Positions 1 through 8,334 of a stretch of 64,000 nt of DNA are shown piece by piece. The stretch spans positions 1 through 64,000 of the forward strand of contig CACAWY010000006.1 in the NCBI GenBank assembly GCA_902536385.1. The letters run 5' to 3'. A model generated the notes under the pieces. That model did no database searches. It saw only the letters and a program-made list of their open reading frames with translations, and was not told the DNA's origin. Positions within the stretch are counted from its first letter, which is position 1. The number at the start of each line of letters is the position of its first letter. A program made the position numbers and the translations under genes. This DNA is from an uncultured Pelagibacteraceae bacterium (GTDB lineage: Bacteria > Pseudomonadota > Alphaproteobacteria > Pelagibacterales > Pelagibacteraceae).

Positions 1-2
1 AC

Positions 3-140
3 GAAATATTAAACTTAAGAATCGAAGCTCAAAAGAAATATAAAATTGAGGCTACACCAACAATATTTATTAATGGAAAGAAATATTCAGGTAGTATTGA
101 TTACAAAAAATTTAAAAAAGCTGTAGAAAAGAATCTTTAA
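3..140 (+). CDS. Thioredoxin-fold (DsbA-family) protein, C-terminal fragment
   Basis: The gene enters from the left edge and only its last 45 codons are present. The fragment contains the cis-proline loop A-T-P-T-I-F-I-N-G-K, which follows the active-site domain in DsbA/DsbC/DsbG-type periplasmic thiol oxidoreductases, and then a terminal helix. The CxxC active site would lie upstream and cannot be seen, so the exact subfamily is open. The TAA stop is directly followed by the ATG of smc with no gap, so the two genes are probably co-transcribed. The family assignment rests on this one motif but fits well. Confidence 0.7.
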   Translation, partial: EILNLRIEAQKKYKIEATPTIFINGKKYSGSIDYKKFKKAVEKNL

Positions 141-2585
141 ATGAAATTTAAGAATTTAGAAATGACAGGTTTTAAATCTTTTTCTGAGAAAACAACCGTG
201 CTTATTGAAAAAGGTCTTACAGGAATTGTCGGGCCCAACGGATGTGGAAAATCGAATATTGTAGAAGCGCTTAGGTGGTGTATGGGAGAGAATTCAGCTA
301 AAAGTATGAGAGGTTCGGGTATGGAAGACGTAATTTTTTCTGGAACTTCAAATAGACCATCAAAAAATATTTCTGAGGTAGCGGTGTTACTTGATAATAA
401 TGAGAAAAGTGGGCCTGCCCAATACAAGGATTTCGATGAAATATCAATAAAAAGAAAAATTGAGAAAGATAAAGGATCGAAATATTATATAAATGATAAA
501 GAGGTTAGAGCTAGAGATGTTCAAACTTTTTTTGCTGATCTCTCAACGGGCGCTCATTCCCCATCTCTTATCAGCCAAGGTAGAATAGGTCAGCTTGTAA
601 CAGCAAAACCTATCGAAAGAAAATCTATTTTAGAAGAAGCTGCAGGGATTTCAGGCATTCATGCTAGAAGACAAGAAGCTGAAACTAGATTAAACGCTGC
701 TGAGAATAATCTCAAAAGGGCAGATGAATTAAAAAGGCAACAGCAAAAGCAATTAGATAATCTTAAAAAACAAGCTGAAGAAGCAACTAAGTATAAAGAA
801 ATTTCGAAACAAATCAAAAAAATTGAAGCAGGTTTATATTATTTAAAAATTAAAGAAATTGAAAAAGATAAAAAACAAATTCAAGAAAAGCTAAATGAAT
901 TAGATGATGAAATAAGCGCTATAAATATTGATTATAATCACAATAATACACTTCTTGATGAAGAAAATAAGAAACTTGCACCGTTAAGAGATAAAAAGAT
1001 GGAGAGTGCAGCAACTTTGCAAAAATTAAATTTGGACATGACAAATCTAGTTGAGGAGGAGGTGAGAGTAAAATCACTTCAAGAAAAACTAGAAAAATCT
1101 ATCAAAACCGTTGAGTCAGATTTGGACAGAGAAAAAAGTATATCTTTAGACGCCAATTTAAATGAAAAAAGAATTTCTAAGGAAAAAGAGGATCTTTTAA
1201 ACACAGAAAATAGATTATTAGATGTTGAAACAAATTCTTCGAAAGAACTTCAAACATCGAAAGCTGAATTAGAAAAGCTACAAAATCAACTAGATGCCAT
1301 GTTAGATCAAATAGAAGATGATATAGACAATGATAAGAAACTCTCTAAAGAAAGTTTTAAAGAATTAAAAAAGATAGTTAAAAAAATTACACTTTCTCAA
1401 GAAGAATATGCTGAAAAATACGGAAAAAATAAATCTATTGAAAGTGACTCAATAAAAAGAAAAGAAAGAATAAAAAATATTGATATAGAGTTAGAGAATT
1501 GGCGGAACTTGAAAACAAATTCAGAAAAAATGATTTCTGAATTAAATGATAGAAAAAATAAAATTAAATCAGAAATAAACGAAAATCAGAAAAACCCAGA
1601 AAGAATAGCAACCTCTAAGGGTCAAAATTTACAAAATCTTGACAATATTAGAAGGAGAAATGAGGAAATTGAAAGCGAACTGATTGAAGCGGAAAAAAAA
1701 TTTAATGCAATTAATGAAAATCTAAGAGAGATACAATTAAAGCTTACAAATCTGAAGGAAAACAAGGCTCGAAATGAGGCTACAATAGAAGGTATAGAAA
1801 ATAGAAAAAAGGATCTTCTATATTCAGTTAAAAATGAATTGAATATAGATAACGAGACATCAATTTTACCTCAATCAGATTTAAGTACTATTGAGTCAGA
1901 AAATTTTCCTAGTATAGAAGAACAAACTGAAAAAATTGAGAAAACAAAAAAACAAAGAGAGTCTTTAGGTTCGGTAAACTTAAGAGCTGATGAAGAAACT
2001 AAAAAATACGAAACTGAAATAAAAAGAATGGAGGATGATAGAGCCGATCTTTATTCGGCAATAGTTAAATTAAAAACAAGTATTGACGAATTAAATCAGA
2101 AAGGAAGAGAAAGATTGCTCGAGGCTTATACAAAAGTAAACAGAAAATTTAACGAAGTTTATACAAAACTTTTTAATGGAGGAACTGCTAAAATTGAATT
2201 AGTCGACTCTGATGATCCACTAGAGGCAGGACTGGAGATGTTTGTTTCTCCCCCTGGAAAAAGACTACAATCAATAACCTTGCTCTCTGGAGGTGAGCAA
2301 GCTTTAACAGCTTTATCTTTAGTGTTTGCAGTTTTCTTAGTAAATCCCTCTCCGATTTGCGTACTTGATGAAGTGGATGCCCCGTTAGATGACGCTAACG
2401 TAACAAGATTTTGTAGTTTGCTAGATGATTTGACAAAAATTACTAATACAAAATTTATTATTATCACACACCATGCTTTGACTATGTCAAGAATGGACAG
2501 GCTCTACGGAGTGACAATGGCAGAGCAAGGTGTAAGCCAACTTGTTTCTGTGGACTTGCAAAGAGCAGAAGAATTGGTAGCCTAA
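141..2585 (+). CDS. smc: Chromosome segregation protein SMC, short form without a recognisable hinge
   Basis: An 814-residue SMC ATPase, much shorter than the usual 1150-1200. The N-terminal head has Walker A GPNGCGKS at residues 31-38. A predicted coiled coil of about residues 170-390 follows, then a short middle segment, then a second coiled coil to about 690. The C-terminal head carries the signature LSGGE (about 715) and Walker B VLDEVDAPLDDAN (about 741). Both ATPase halves look intact and the frame is continuous. The globular glycine-rich hinge of about 150 residues that dimerises SMC is not visible, and there is no CxxC zinc hook. SMC compacts and segregates the chromosome, usually with ScpA/ScpB, which are not in this window. 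The ATG directly follows the preceding stop. Confidence 0.93.
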   Translation: MKFKNLEMTGFKSFSEKTTVLIEKGLTGIVGPNGCGKSNIVEALRWCMGENSAKSMRGSGMEDVIFSGTSNRPSKNISEVAVLLDNNEKSGPAQYKDFDEISIKRKIEKDKGSKYYINDKEVRARDVQTFFADLSTGAHSPSLISQGRIGQLVTAKPIERKSILEEAAGISGIHARRQEAETRLNAAENNLKRADELKRQQQKQLDNLKKQAEEATKYKEISKQIKKIEAGLYYLKIKEIEKDKKQIQEKLNELDDEISAINIDYNHNNTLLDEENKKLAPLRDKKMESAATLQKLNLDMTNLVEEEVRVKSLQEKLEKSIKTVESDLDREKSISLDANLNEKRISKEKEDLLNTENRLLDVETNSSKELQTSKAELEKLQNQLDAMLDQIEDDIDNDKKLSKESFKELKKIVKKITLSQEEYAEKYGKNKSIESDSIKRKERIKNIDIELENWRNLKTNSEKMISELNDRKNKIKSEINENQKNPERIATSKGQNLQNLDNIRRRNEEIESELIEAEKKFNAINENLREIQLKLTNLKENKARNEATIEGIENRKKDLLYSVKNELNIDNETSILPQSDLSTIESENFPSIEEQTEKIEKTKKQRESLGSVNLRADEETKKYETEIKRMEDDRADLYSAIVKLKTSIDELNQKGRERLLEAYTKVNRKFNEVYTKLFNGGTAKIELVDSDDPLEAGLEMFVSPPGKRLQSITLLSGGEQALTALSLVFAVFLVNPSPICVLDEVDAPLDDANVTRFCSLLDDLTKITNTKFIIITHHALTMSRMDRLYGVTMAEQGVSQLVSVDLQRAEELVA

Positions 2586-2594
2586 ATAATTGTA

Positions 2595-2879
2595 ATGACA
2601 ATATCAGAAGATTTTAAAACTCGCCTAAAAATTGCAAAATCTAAAATAAAAAAACAATTAGATAATGACAGTGAAAAAAGAGGATCTTTTCTAGGCAATG
2701 CCTTAAAATTAGGCACTGAACTGGTTGCTGCAGTAGCAGTTGGGACAATAATTGGGTTTATTTTAGATAGCTGGTTTGATACTAAACCTTGGTTAATAAT
2801 AATTTTCTTTTTTTTGGGAGCAGCTGCGGGCATGCTTAATGTTATAAGGGCCGCTAACAAAATGCAGAAAGAGGACTAA
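2595..2879 (+). CDS. atpI: ATP synthase protein I (AtpI), Fo assembly factor
   Basis: A 94-residue protein with a charged N-terminus and two hydrophobic segments (about residues 45-63 and 65-85) separated by a short turn at DSWFDTKPW. This is the usual layout of AtpI, a small membrane protein that helps assemble the c-ring or supply Mg2+ to the ATP synthase. It lies 9 bp after smc and 8 bp before atpB, the standard position at the head of an Fo operon. AtpI sequences are poorly conserved, so the call relies on topology plus position. Confidence 0.88.
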   Translation: MTISEDFKTRLKIAKSKIKKQLDNDSEKRGSFLGNALKLGTELVAAVAVGTIIGFILDSWFDTKPWLIIIFFFLGAAAGMLNVIRAANKMQKED

Positions 2880-2887
2880 AAGGTTTT

Positions 2888-3622
2888 ATGGCAAGCAATC
2901 CGATGCAACAATTCACTGTCTACCGAATTGGACCTGAAATAAAAATTGCAGGCATTGATCTATCTTTTACAAATTCAAGTCTATTTATGGTAATAAGTAC
3001 TTCAGTAATTTTACTGTTTTTATTTTTTGGTTCTAAAGAAAAAAAAATTATCCCGGACAAAATTCAATTAATCGCAGAGATGTTTTATAATTTTGTAGCT
3101 AAGATGATAAGCGATACTGCAGGTTCGAAAGCAAAACCTTTCTTTCCGTTTATATTCAGTCTCTTTATGTTTGTATTATTGTGTAATATGGTAGGTATGC
3201 TTCCATACTCTTTTACTGTTACAAGCCATATAATTGTAACACTTATAATGGCTTTATTTATATTTGTAGCAGTAACTATAATTGGTTTTTTCAAACATGG
3301 CTTTAAATATTTAAGTATTTTTGTACCTAGTGGTGTGCCAGCTGTGCTTTTACCTTTAATTACTATTATAGAAATTATTTCTTATTTAAGTAGGCCAGTA
3401 AGTTTATCTGTCCGGTTATTTGCAAATATGATGGCTGGTCACACAATGTTAAAAGTTTTTGGGGGTTTTGTAGTAAGTTTAGGAATATTGGGTGGATGGT
3501 TACCACTTAGTTTTTCAGTAGCATTAACTGGCTTGGAAATTCTAGTAGCGTTTTTACAAGCTTATGTTTTTGCAATTTTAACCTGTATCTATTTAAATGA
3601 TGCATTAAATTTACACCATTAA
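2888..3622 (+). CDS. atpB: ATP synthase Fo subunit a
   Basis: A 244-residue polytopic membrane protein forming the proton half-channels of the F-type ATP synthase. The hallmark SRPVSLSVRLFANMMAGH is at about residues 168-185. Arg176 corresponds to the essential arginine facing the c-ring carboxylate. Length and five to six membrane segments are normal for the family. It is followed 15 bp later by atpE. The F1 genes (atpHAGDC) are not in the window, as is usual for alphaproteobacteria, which keep Fo and F1 in separate operons. Confidence 0.97.
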   Translation: MASNPMQQFTVYRIGPEIKIAGIDLSFTNSSLFMVISTSVILLFLFFGSKEKKIIPDKIQLIAEMFYNFVAKMISDTAGSKAKPFFPFIFSLFMFVLLCNMVGMLPYSFTVTSHIIVTLIMALFIFVAVTIIGFFKHGFKYLSIFVPSGVPAVLLPLITIIEIISYLSRPVSLSVRLFANMMAGHTMLKVFGGFVVSLGILGGWLPLSFSVALTGLEILVAFLQAYVFAILTCIYLNDALNLHH

Positions 3623-3626
3623 ATAA

Positions 3627-3633
3627 AAGGAGG
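3627..3633 (+). promoter_or_regulatory. Strong Shine-Dalgarno sequence of atpE
   Basis: AAGGAGG lies 4 nt before the atpE ATG and is the best match to the anti-Shine-Dalgarno sequence among the starts examined here. Most genes in this window have weak or no such motif. Strong initiation fits the need for many c subunits per ATP synthase. Confidence 0.8.
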
Positions 3634-3637
3634 AAAA

Positions 3638-3865
3638 ATGGAGTTAGAAGCGGCAAAAATGATTGGAGCAGGTCTTGCTGCAATCGCGTTGGCTGGTGCT
3701 GGGGTTGGTATCGGAATTATTTTCGGTAACTATCTTTCTGGCGCAATGAGAAATCCGTCTGCAGCTCAAAAACAATTCCCTAACCTGTTATTGGGATTTG
3801 CTTTAGCAGAGGCGACAGGATTGTTCGGGCTTGTGGTGGCTTTAATTATTTTATTTGCATTTTAG
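3638..3865 (+). CDS. atpE: ATP synthase Fo subunit c (proteolipid)
   Basis: A 75-residue hairpin of two transmembrane helices joined by the polar loop R-N-P (about residues 38-40). The ion-binding carboxylate is Glu58 in ALAEATGLFGLV. The surrounding residues are those of ordinary proton-type alphaproteobacterial c subunits, and I see no sodium-binding signature. It forms the rotating c-ring. It is preceded by an unusually good ribosome binding site and followed within 10 bp by the b' subunit gene. Confidence 0.97.
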   Translation: MELEAAKMIGAGLAAIALAGAGVGIGIIFGNYLSGAMRNPSAAQKQFPNLLLGFALAEATGLFGLVVALIILFAF

Positions 3866-3875
3866 TAAATTAAAT

Positions 3876-4451
3876 ATGAAAAGTTTTAATTACTTAGCAA
3901 TAGCTGTAGTGGCTACAAATAAGTATTTGTATGCGGCTGAGGCAGGTATGCCTCAGCTGGATCCGACATATTGGGCTTCACAGGCTTTTTGGCTTATACT
4001 AATTTTTTCAATTCTTTACATTTCAATTTCAAAATTTTATTTACCAAAAATAAAAGACAATTTAGATAATAGAGAAAATAAAATTAAAGAAGATATAGAA
4101 AATGCAAATAGATTTAAGGAGCAGTCAGAAGCAAAACTTAAAGAATACGAACTTATTTTAGAAAATGCTAAAAAGGAAGTTGCTAAAATACTTTTTGAGT
4201 CAAAAAATATTTTAGATAAAGAAATTAAAATAAAAAAAGATGAAATGGAGAAAGAGATCGAAAAAGAAATTTTAAAAGCACAAAAAGAAATCTCTGAACT
4301 AAAAAAAAATTCTATTTCTTCTATTCAAGATATTTCAGAAAATATCACATCGAATATAATTGAAAATATTTCAGGTAATAAACTAAATAAAAATAGTATA
4401 AAAGCAGCAGTTGAAGAAATATCAAAAAAAAATATTGGTAACTTACTATGA
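3876..4451 (+). CDS. atpF': ATP synthase Fo subunit b'
   Basis: A 191-residue stator subunit. The chosen ATG is 10 nt after the atpE stop. An in-frame TTG further upstream (3855) would overlap atpE and is less likely. The N-terminus ends in AGMPQLDPTYWASQAFW, a typical b' lead-in, followed by one transmembrane helix (about residues 30-52). The rest is a long charged amphipathic helix, which forms the peripheral stalk with subunit b. Paired b and b' genes are typical of alphaproteobacteria and photosynthetic lineages. Its 3' end overlaps the b gene by 4 bp. Confidence 0.93.
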   Translation: MKSFNYLAIAVVATNKYLYAAEAGMPQLDPTYWASQAFWLILIFSILYISISKFYLPKIKDNLDNRENKIKEDIENANRFKEQSEAKLKEYELILENAKKEVAKILFESKNILDKEIKIKKDEMEKEIEKEILKAQKEISELKKNSISSIQDISENITSNIIENISGNKLNKNSIKAAVEEISKKNIGNLL

Positions 4452-4945
4452 CATTTGACGCAACTTTTTGGGTTACTATTTCTTTTTTTATTTTTCTTGG
4501 AATATTGATATATTTCAAAATACCACAAAAGATAAAGGAAACTTTAGAACAAAATATTTTAAATATTAAAAATCAAATTGGTGAAGCTGAAAAACTTAAA
4601 GAAGAAGCAAAAAATATTTTAACTGAACATGAAAAAAAAATAAGTAGCTCAAAAAATGAAGTTAAAGAAATGATTAATAAGGCAAACGAAGACGCAGAAA
4701 AAAATGTGATTAGAACAAATGAAAATTTTCATAATTTTATGGAAAATAGGAAAAAAAATGCTGAGGAAAGAATAAGGCAAATAAGAATTCAGGCTGAGAA
4801 AGATATTAAAAATGCCTCAGTTAAAATAGCTATAGAGTCAGTAGAAAAATTGATTAAAAACTCTCTAGATAAAAGCGAATTAGATAAAATTTATAGTTCT
4901 AGTATAGAAGAAACAAAATTAGCACTTAAGAAAAAATCCAGTTAG
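4448..4945 (+). CDS. atpF: ATP synthase Fo subunit b
   Basis: A 165-residue stator subunit with one N-terminal membrane helix (about residues 6-25) and a long Lys/Glu-rich coiled coil. It overlaps the b' gene by 4 bp (ATGA), suggesting translational coupling and 1:1 production. It is the last Fo gene. The carotenoid gene crtI begins only 17 nt after its stop with no visible terminator between them. Confidence 0.95.
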   Translation: MTFDATFWVTISFFIFLGILIYFKIPQKIKETLEQNILNIKNQIGEAEKLKEEAKNILTEHEKKISSSKNEVKEMINKANEDAEKNVIRTNENFHNFMENRKKNAEERIRQIRIQAEKDIKNASVKIAIESVEKLIKNSLDKSELDKIYSSSIEETKLALKKKSS

Positions 4946-4962
4946 TATAGGCCATAAAAAAA

Positions 4963-6432
4963 ATGGCAAAAAAAACAATTGTTATTGGTTCAGGTTTTGG
5001 AGGTTTAGCTGCTGCGCTTAGGTTAAAAGCTAAAGGCCATAAAGTTACTTTAGTAGAAAAACACCCTGATCTAGGCGGTCGAGCAAGAGTTTTTAAAAAA
5101 GATCAGTTTATTTACGACGGTGGTCCAACAGTAATAACTGCCCCTTATCTTTTCGAAGAATTATTTTCACTATTTAATAAAAATATTTCTGACTATGTTG
5201 AAATAGTACCTTTAGATTTATGGTACAGATTTGTATTCAGTAATGGTGATACATTCGATTACAACGGTGATGATAAATCTATGGAGCAGCAAGTTAAAAA
5301 ATTTAATCCTACTGATTTTGAGGGATATAAAAATTTAGTAAAGTTTACTGAAAAAATCTTTGATAAAGGTTTTACAGATTTATCTGACAAACCATTTAAT
5401 AATTTAGTCTTTATGATGAAACAAATTCCATCTTTATTAAAATTAAAAAGTTATAAGTCTGTTTATAGTTTAGTTTCGAGCTACATAACCAATGAAAAAT
5501 TAAGAAGAGTATTTAGTATGCACCCACTTTTAGTAGGTGGCAATCCTTTCAGTACTACGTCAATATATACATTAATTTTATTTTTAGAGAAAAAATGGGG
5601 TATTCACTACTCAATGGGAGGAACAGGAAGTGTTATTAAAGCGATAGAAAAACTGATGAATGAAGAAAATATTAAAATTATTAAAAACGCTGAAGTTACA
5701 GAGATACTTACAGAAAATAAAAAGATTAAAGGTGTTAAAATTAATAATTCAAAAATAATTAATAGCGACTATGTAATTTGTAACTCCGATCCCCCAAATG
5801 TTTATAACAACTTGATAAAATCAAAAGAGGATTATGATTTTTTATTTAAACAAAAAATGAGAAGAATGGATTATTCAATGGGTTTATTTGTTTATTATTT
5901 TGGATCTAAAAAAAAATATAATGATGTTGCGCACCATACAATTTATTTTGGAGAATCTTACGAAAAACATCTTGATAAAATCTTTGAAAAGAAAATACTT
6001 TCTGATGATATAAGCTACTATTTACATCGTCCATCTGCAACAGATCCTAATATGGCCCCAGAAGGCCAAGATGCTTTTTATGTATTGGTCCCAGTTCCTA
6101 ATAATTTATCTAAAGTTAATTGGATCACAGAAGGCAATAAATTTAAAGATTTAGTTTTAAATAAAATGAATAAAACTGTTTTACCTGGTATTAAAGAAAA
6201 TGTGGTAAGTGATTTTTATTTAACACCTGACTACTTCGAAATAGATCTTGCAACACTTTATGGATCCGGATTTTCAATTCAACCAAAATTTTCTCAGTCG
6301 GCATATTTTAGATTTCATAATCAATCTGAAATATATAAAAATTTATACTTTGTAGGTGCTGGTACACATCCAGGCGCTGGTATGCCCGGGGTTCTGTCAT
6401 CGGCAAAAGTTTTAGATAAATTATTTCAATGA
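4963..6432 (+). CDS. crtI: Phytoene desaturase CrtI
   Basis: A 489-residue FAD-dependent desaturase that converts phytoene to lycopene through successive dehydrogenations. The N-terminal dinucleotide-binding motif GSGFGGL is at residues 8-14, with the following acidic residue and LGGRARVF as in CrtI. The C-terminal signature FVGAGTHPGAGMPGV (about 466-480) is typical of bacterial CrtI. Length is normal. It starts 17 nt after atpF and overlaps crtB by 4 bp (ATGA). It is the first of four consecutive genes making retinal from geranylgeranyl diphosphate. Confidence 0.95.
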   Translation: MAKKTIVIGSGFGGLAAALRLKAKGHKVTLVEKHPDLGGRARVFKKDQFIYDGGPTVITAPYLFEELFSLFNKNISDYVEIVPLDLWYRFVFSNGDTFDYNGDDKSMEQQVKKFNPTDFEGYKNLVKFTEKIFDKGFTDLSDKPFNNLVFMMKQIPSLLKLKSYKSVYSLVSSYITNEKLRRVFSMHPLLVGGNPFSTTSIYTLILFLEKKWGIHYSMGGTGSVIKAIEKLMNEENIKIIKNAEVTEILTENKKIKGVKINNSKIINSDYVICNSDPPNVYNNLIKSKEDYDFLFKQKMRRMDYSMGLFVYYFGSKKKYNDVAHHTIYFGESYEKHLDKIFEKKILSDDISYYLHRPSATDPNMAPEGQDAFYVLVPVPNNLSKVNWITEGNKFKDLVLNKMNKTVLPGIKENVVSDFYLTPDYFEIDLATLYGSGFSIQPKFSQSAYFRFHNQSEIYKNLYFVGAGTHPGAGMPGVLSSAKVLDKLFQ

Positions 6433-7280
6433 AAAGCAATTTATTAAAGAAACATGCTAAATCTTTTTATTGGGCAAGTTTTTTCCTTTCGAGAAATACA
6501 TTGGACAAATGTTCATCTTTATATAATTTCTGTAGAACGTTAGACGATATAGTTGATGATGATGATAATAATCTAAGTTTAAAAAAAGAAATTTTCTTAA
6601 AATTTAAAAAAGATTTTGAGAATAAAAATCTAAATAATCAAATTATTAAAGATATGTGGTCCATCATTGATAGTGAAGGTATTTCTTATCAAATAGTAAC
6701 AGATTTATTTGATGGGGTTAAAACAGACTTAGAGGAAAAAGTAGTGATTAGTTCAAAAAAAGATTTACTTGTTTATTCTTACAGAGTTGCCGGAACAGTT
6801 GGACTAATGATGTCAAAAATAATGAAAGTAAAAAACAAGGAGGCTCTAAAAGGTGCGATCGATCTTGGTATAGCCATGCAGCTTACTAATATTGCTAGAG
6901 ATGTTTGTGAGGATAAAGCCCGTAATAGACAGTATATTGAACACGATTTTTCATCAATTCGAGCTATTATAAATGAGTCTCAAGCATTTTACGAAAAATC
7001 ATTTACATCTATTAGCAGCATACCAGTTAAATCTAGATTTTCAGTTCTTGTCGCAAGACGAGTTTATAGAAAAATAGGTGACTACATTCTCAAACAAAAT
7101 AACATAGATAATTATAATAAAGCCGGTAAGATCTATGTCCCCATATTTGAAAAGATAATTCAGACTTTTTTATCTATCATTGACTTTATTAAGTTATTAT
7201 TCATAAAAAAATTAAATTACGACAATCAATTAAATCATAATATTTTAGAACAAGAGATTAATTTGAATGAAAGAATTTGA
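6429..7280 (+). CDS. crtB: Phytoene synthase CrtB
   Basis: A 283-residue squalene/phytoene synthase family enzyme that joins two geranylgeranyl diphosphates head to head into phytoene. Both Mg2+-binding aspartate-rich motifs are present: DDIVDD at residues 39-44 and D158-V-C-E-D162. It overlaps crtI by 4 bp and crtY by 14 bp. No geranylgeranyl diphosphate synthase (crtE) occurs in the window, so that substrate must come from a gene elsewhere. Confidence 0.95.
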   Translation: MKSNLLKKHAKSFYWASFFLSRNTLDKCSSLYNFCRTLDDIVDDDDNNLSLKKEIFLKFKKDFENKNLNNQIIKDMWSIIDSEGISYQIVTDLFDGVKTDLEEKVVISSKKDLLVYSYRVAGTVGLMMSKIMKVKNKEALKGAIDLGIAMQLTNIARDVCEDKARNRQYIEHDFSSIRAIINESQAFYEKSFTSISSIPVKSRFSVLVARRVYRKIGDYILKQNNIDNYNKAGKIYVPIFEKIIQTFLSIIDFIKLLFIKKLNYDNQLNHNILEQEINLNERI

Positions 7281-8334
7281 TTATATTATCGTTGGAGGTG
7301 GGTGTGCGGGTTTATCTTTGGCCTATGAGCTTGAAATAAATGATAAGTTAAAGGAGAAAACTTTAGCAATAATTGAAACCCGTGAAGAGTATAAGAGAGA
7401 CAAAACTTGGTCATTCTGGAAAGTATTTGATCATAATTTTGAAGATTGTGTAATTAAAAGTTGGAATAATTTTACAATTAACACTGCTGAAAACTCTAAC
7501 GAATTAACAAATAAAAAATTTCCTTACCAGAGTATCGATAGTGGAAAGTTTTATAAAAAGATAAATTCTAAACTCTCTACAAATTCAAATATTAGTTTTT
7601 TCAAAAATCTAAACGAAATTAATTCAGAAAATTCAGTAATTTTTAATAGTATTTTTGATAAAGAACTTGATAAATCTGAGTTATGGCAGCACTTTCAAGG
7701 TATCGAAATAGAGACACCTAAAAATATTTTTGATGAGGAAATAATAAACTTAATGGATTTTAATTGTGATCAGAGAAAAGATGTACATTTTTTCTACACA
7801 TTGCCATTCAGCAAAAATAAAGCTTTAATTGAAACTACTTGGATATCAGATTTAGAAGATCAGAGCCTAAAAGATTATGACCTTCAGTTAGAAAATTATA
7901 TTGAGAATAATCTGGGTATAAAAAAATATAAAATAAATTTTACTGAAAAAGGAGCTATACCACTCTTTTGCCCATCATTAAGTAGTAATAATAAAATAAT
8001 TAATATTGGATCAGCTGGAGGAATGACTCGGTTAAGTACAGGTTACACTTTTTTGAACATTCAAGAACATAGTCGTTTTATTGTAAAAAATGTTGACAAT
8101 ATTAATAAAGTAAAAATATTCTCCATAGGAAAAAAATATCAATTTTTAGATAAAGTATTTCTAAGAGTATTAGAAAAACATCCCGAAAAGATGCCTAAAA
8201 TTTTTTTTAATATGTTTGAAGCTTCTTCAAGTACGATTATAAAATTTTTATCAAATAAAAGTAATATTATTGAAGATATAAATATTATCAGCAAAATGCC
8301 AAAATTAATTTTTTTAAAAGCATTGTTTAATTAA
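7267..8334 (+). CDS. crtY: Lycopene beta-cyclase CrtY
   Basis: A 355-residue flavoprotein of the CrtY/CrtL family that cyclises lycopene to beta-carotene. The N-terminal nucleotide-binding motif GGGCAGLSLAYEL is at about residues 10-22. Further support comes from DKTWSFW (about 40-46), the acidic active-site-like segment ALIETTWIS, and the later G-S-A-G-G-M-T-R-L-S-T-G-Y stretch. The start overlaps crtB, and the stop overlaps the ATG of blh (TAATG). Sequence is more divergent than for crtI and crtB, but the context is decisive. Confidence 0.92.
   Translation: MKEFDYIIVGGGCAGLSLAYELEINDKLKEKTLAIIETREEYKRDKTWSFWKVFDHNFEDCVIKSWNNFTINTAENSNELTNKKFPYQSIDSGKFYKKINSKLSTNSNISFFKNLNEINSENSVIFNSIFDKELDKSELWQHFQGIEIETPKNIFDEEIINLMDFNCDQRKDVHFFYTLPFSKNKALIETTWISDLEDQSLKDYDLQLENYIENNLGIKKYKINFTEKGAIPLFCPSLSSNNKIINIGSAGGMTRLSTGYTFLNIQEHSRFIVKNVDNINKVKIFSIGKKYQFLDKVFLRVLEKHPEKMPKIFFNMFEASSSTIIKFLSNKSNIIEDINIISKMPKLIFLKALFN

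Noticed and set aside
141-2585. Possibility that smc is broken or frameshifted, given its short length.
   Set aside because: The frame is continuous, both ATPase halves are complete and coiled-coil sequence is uninterrupted, so it is a short gene rather than a pseudogene.
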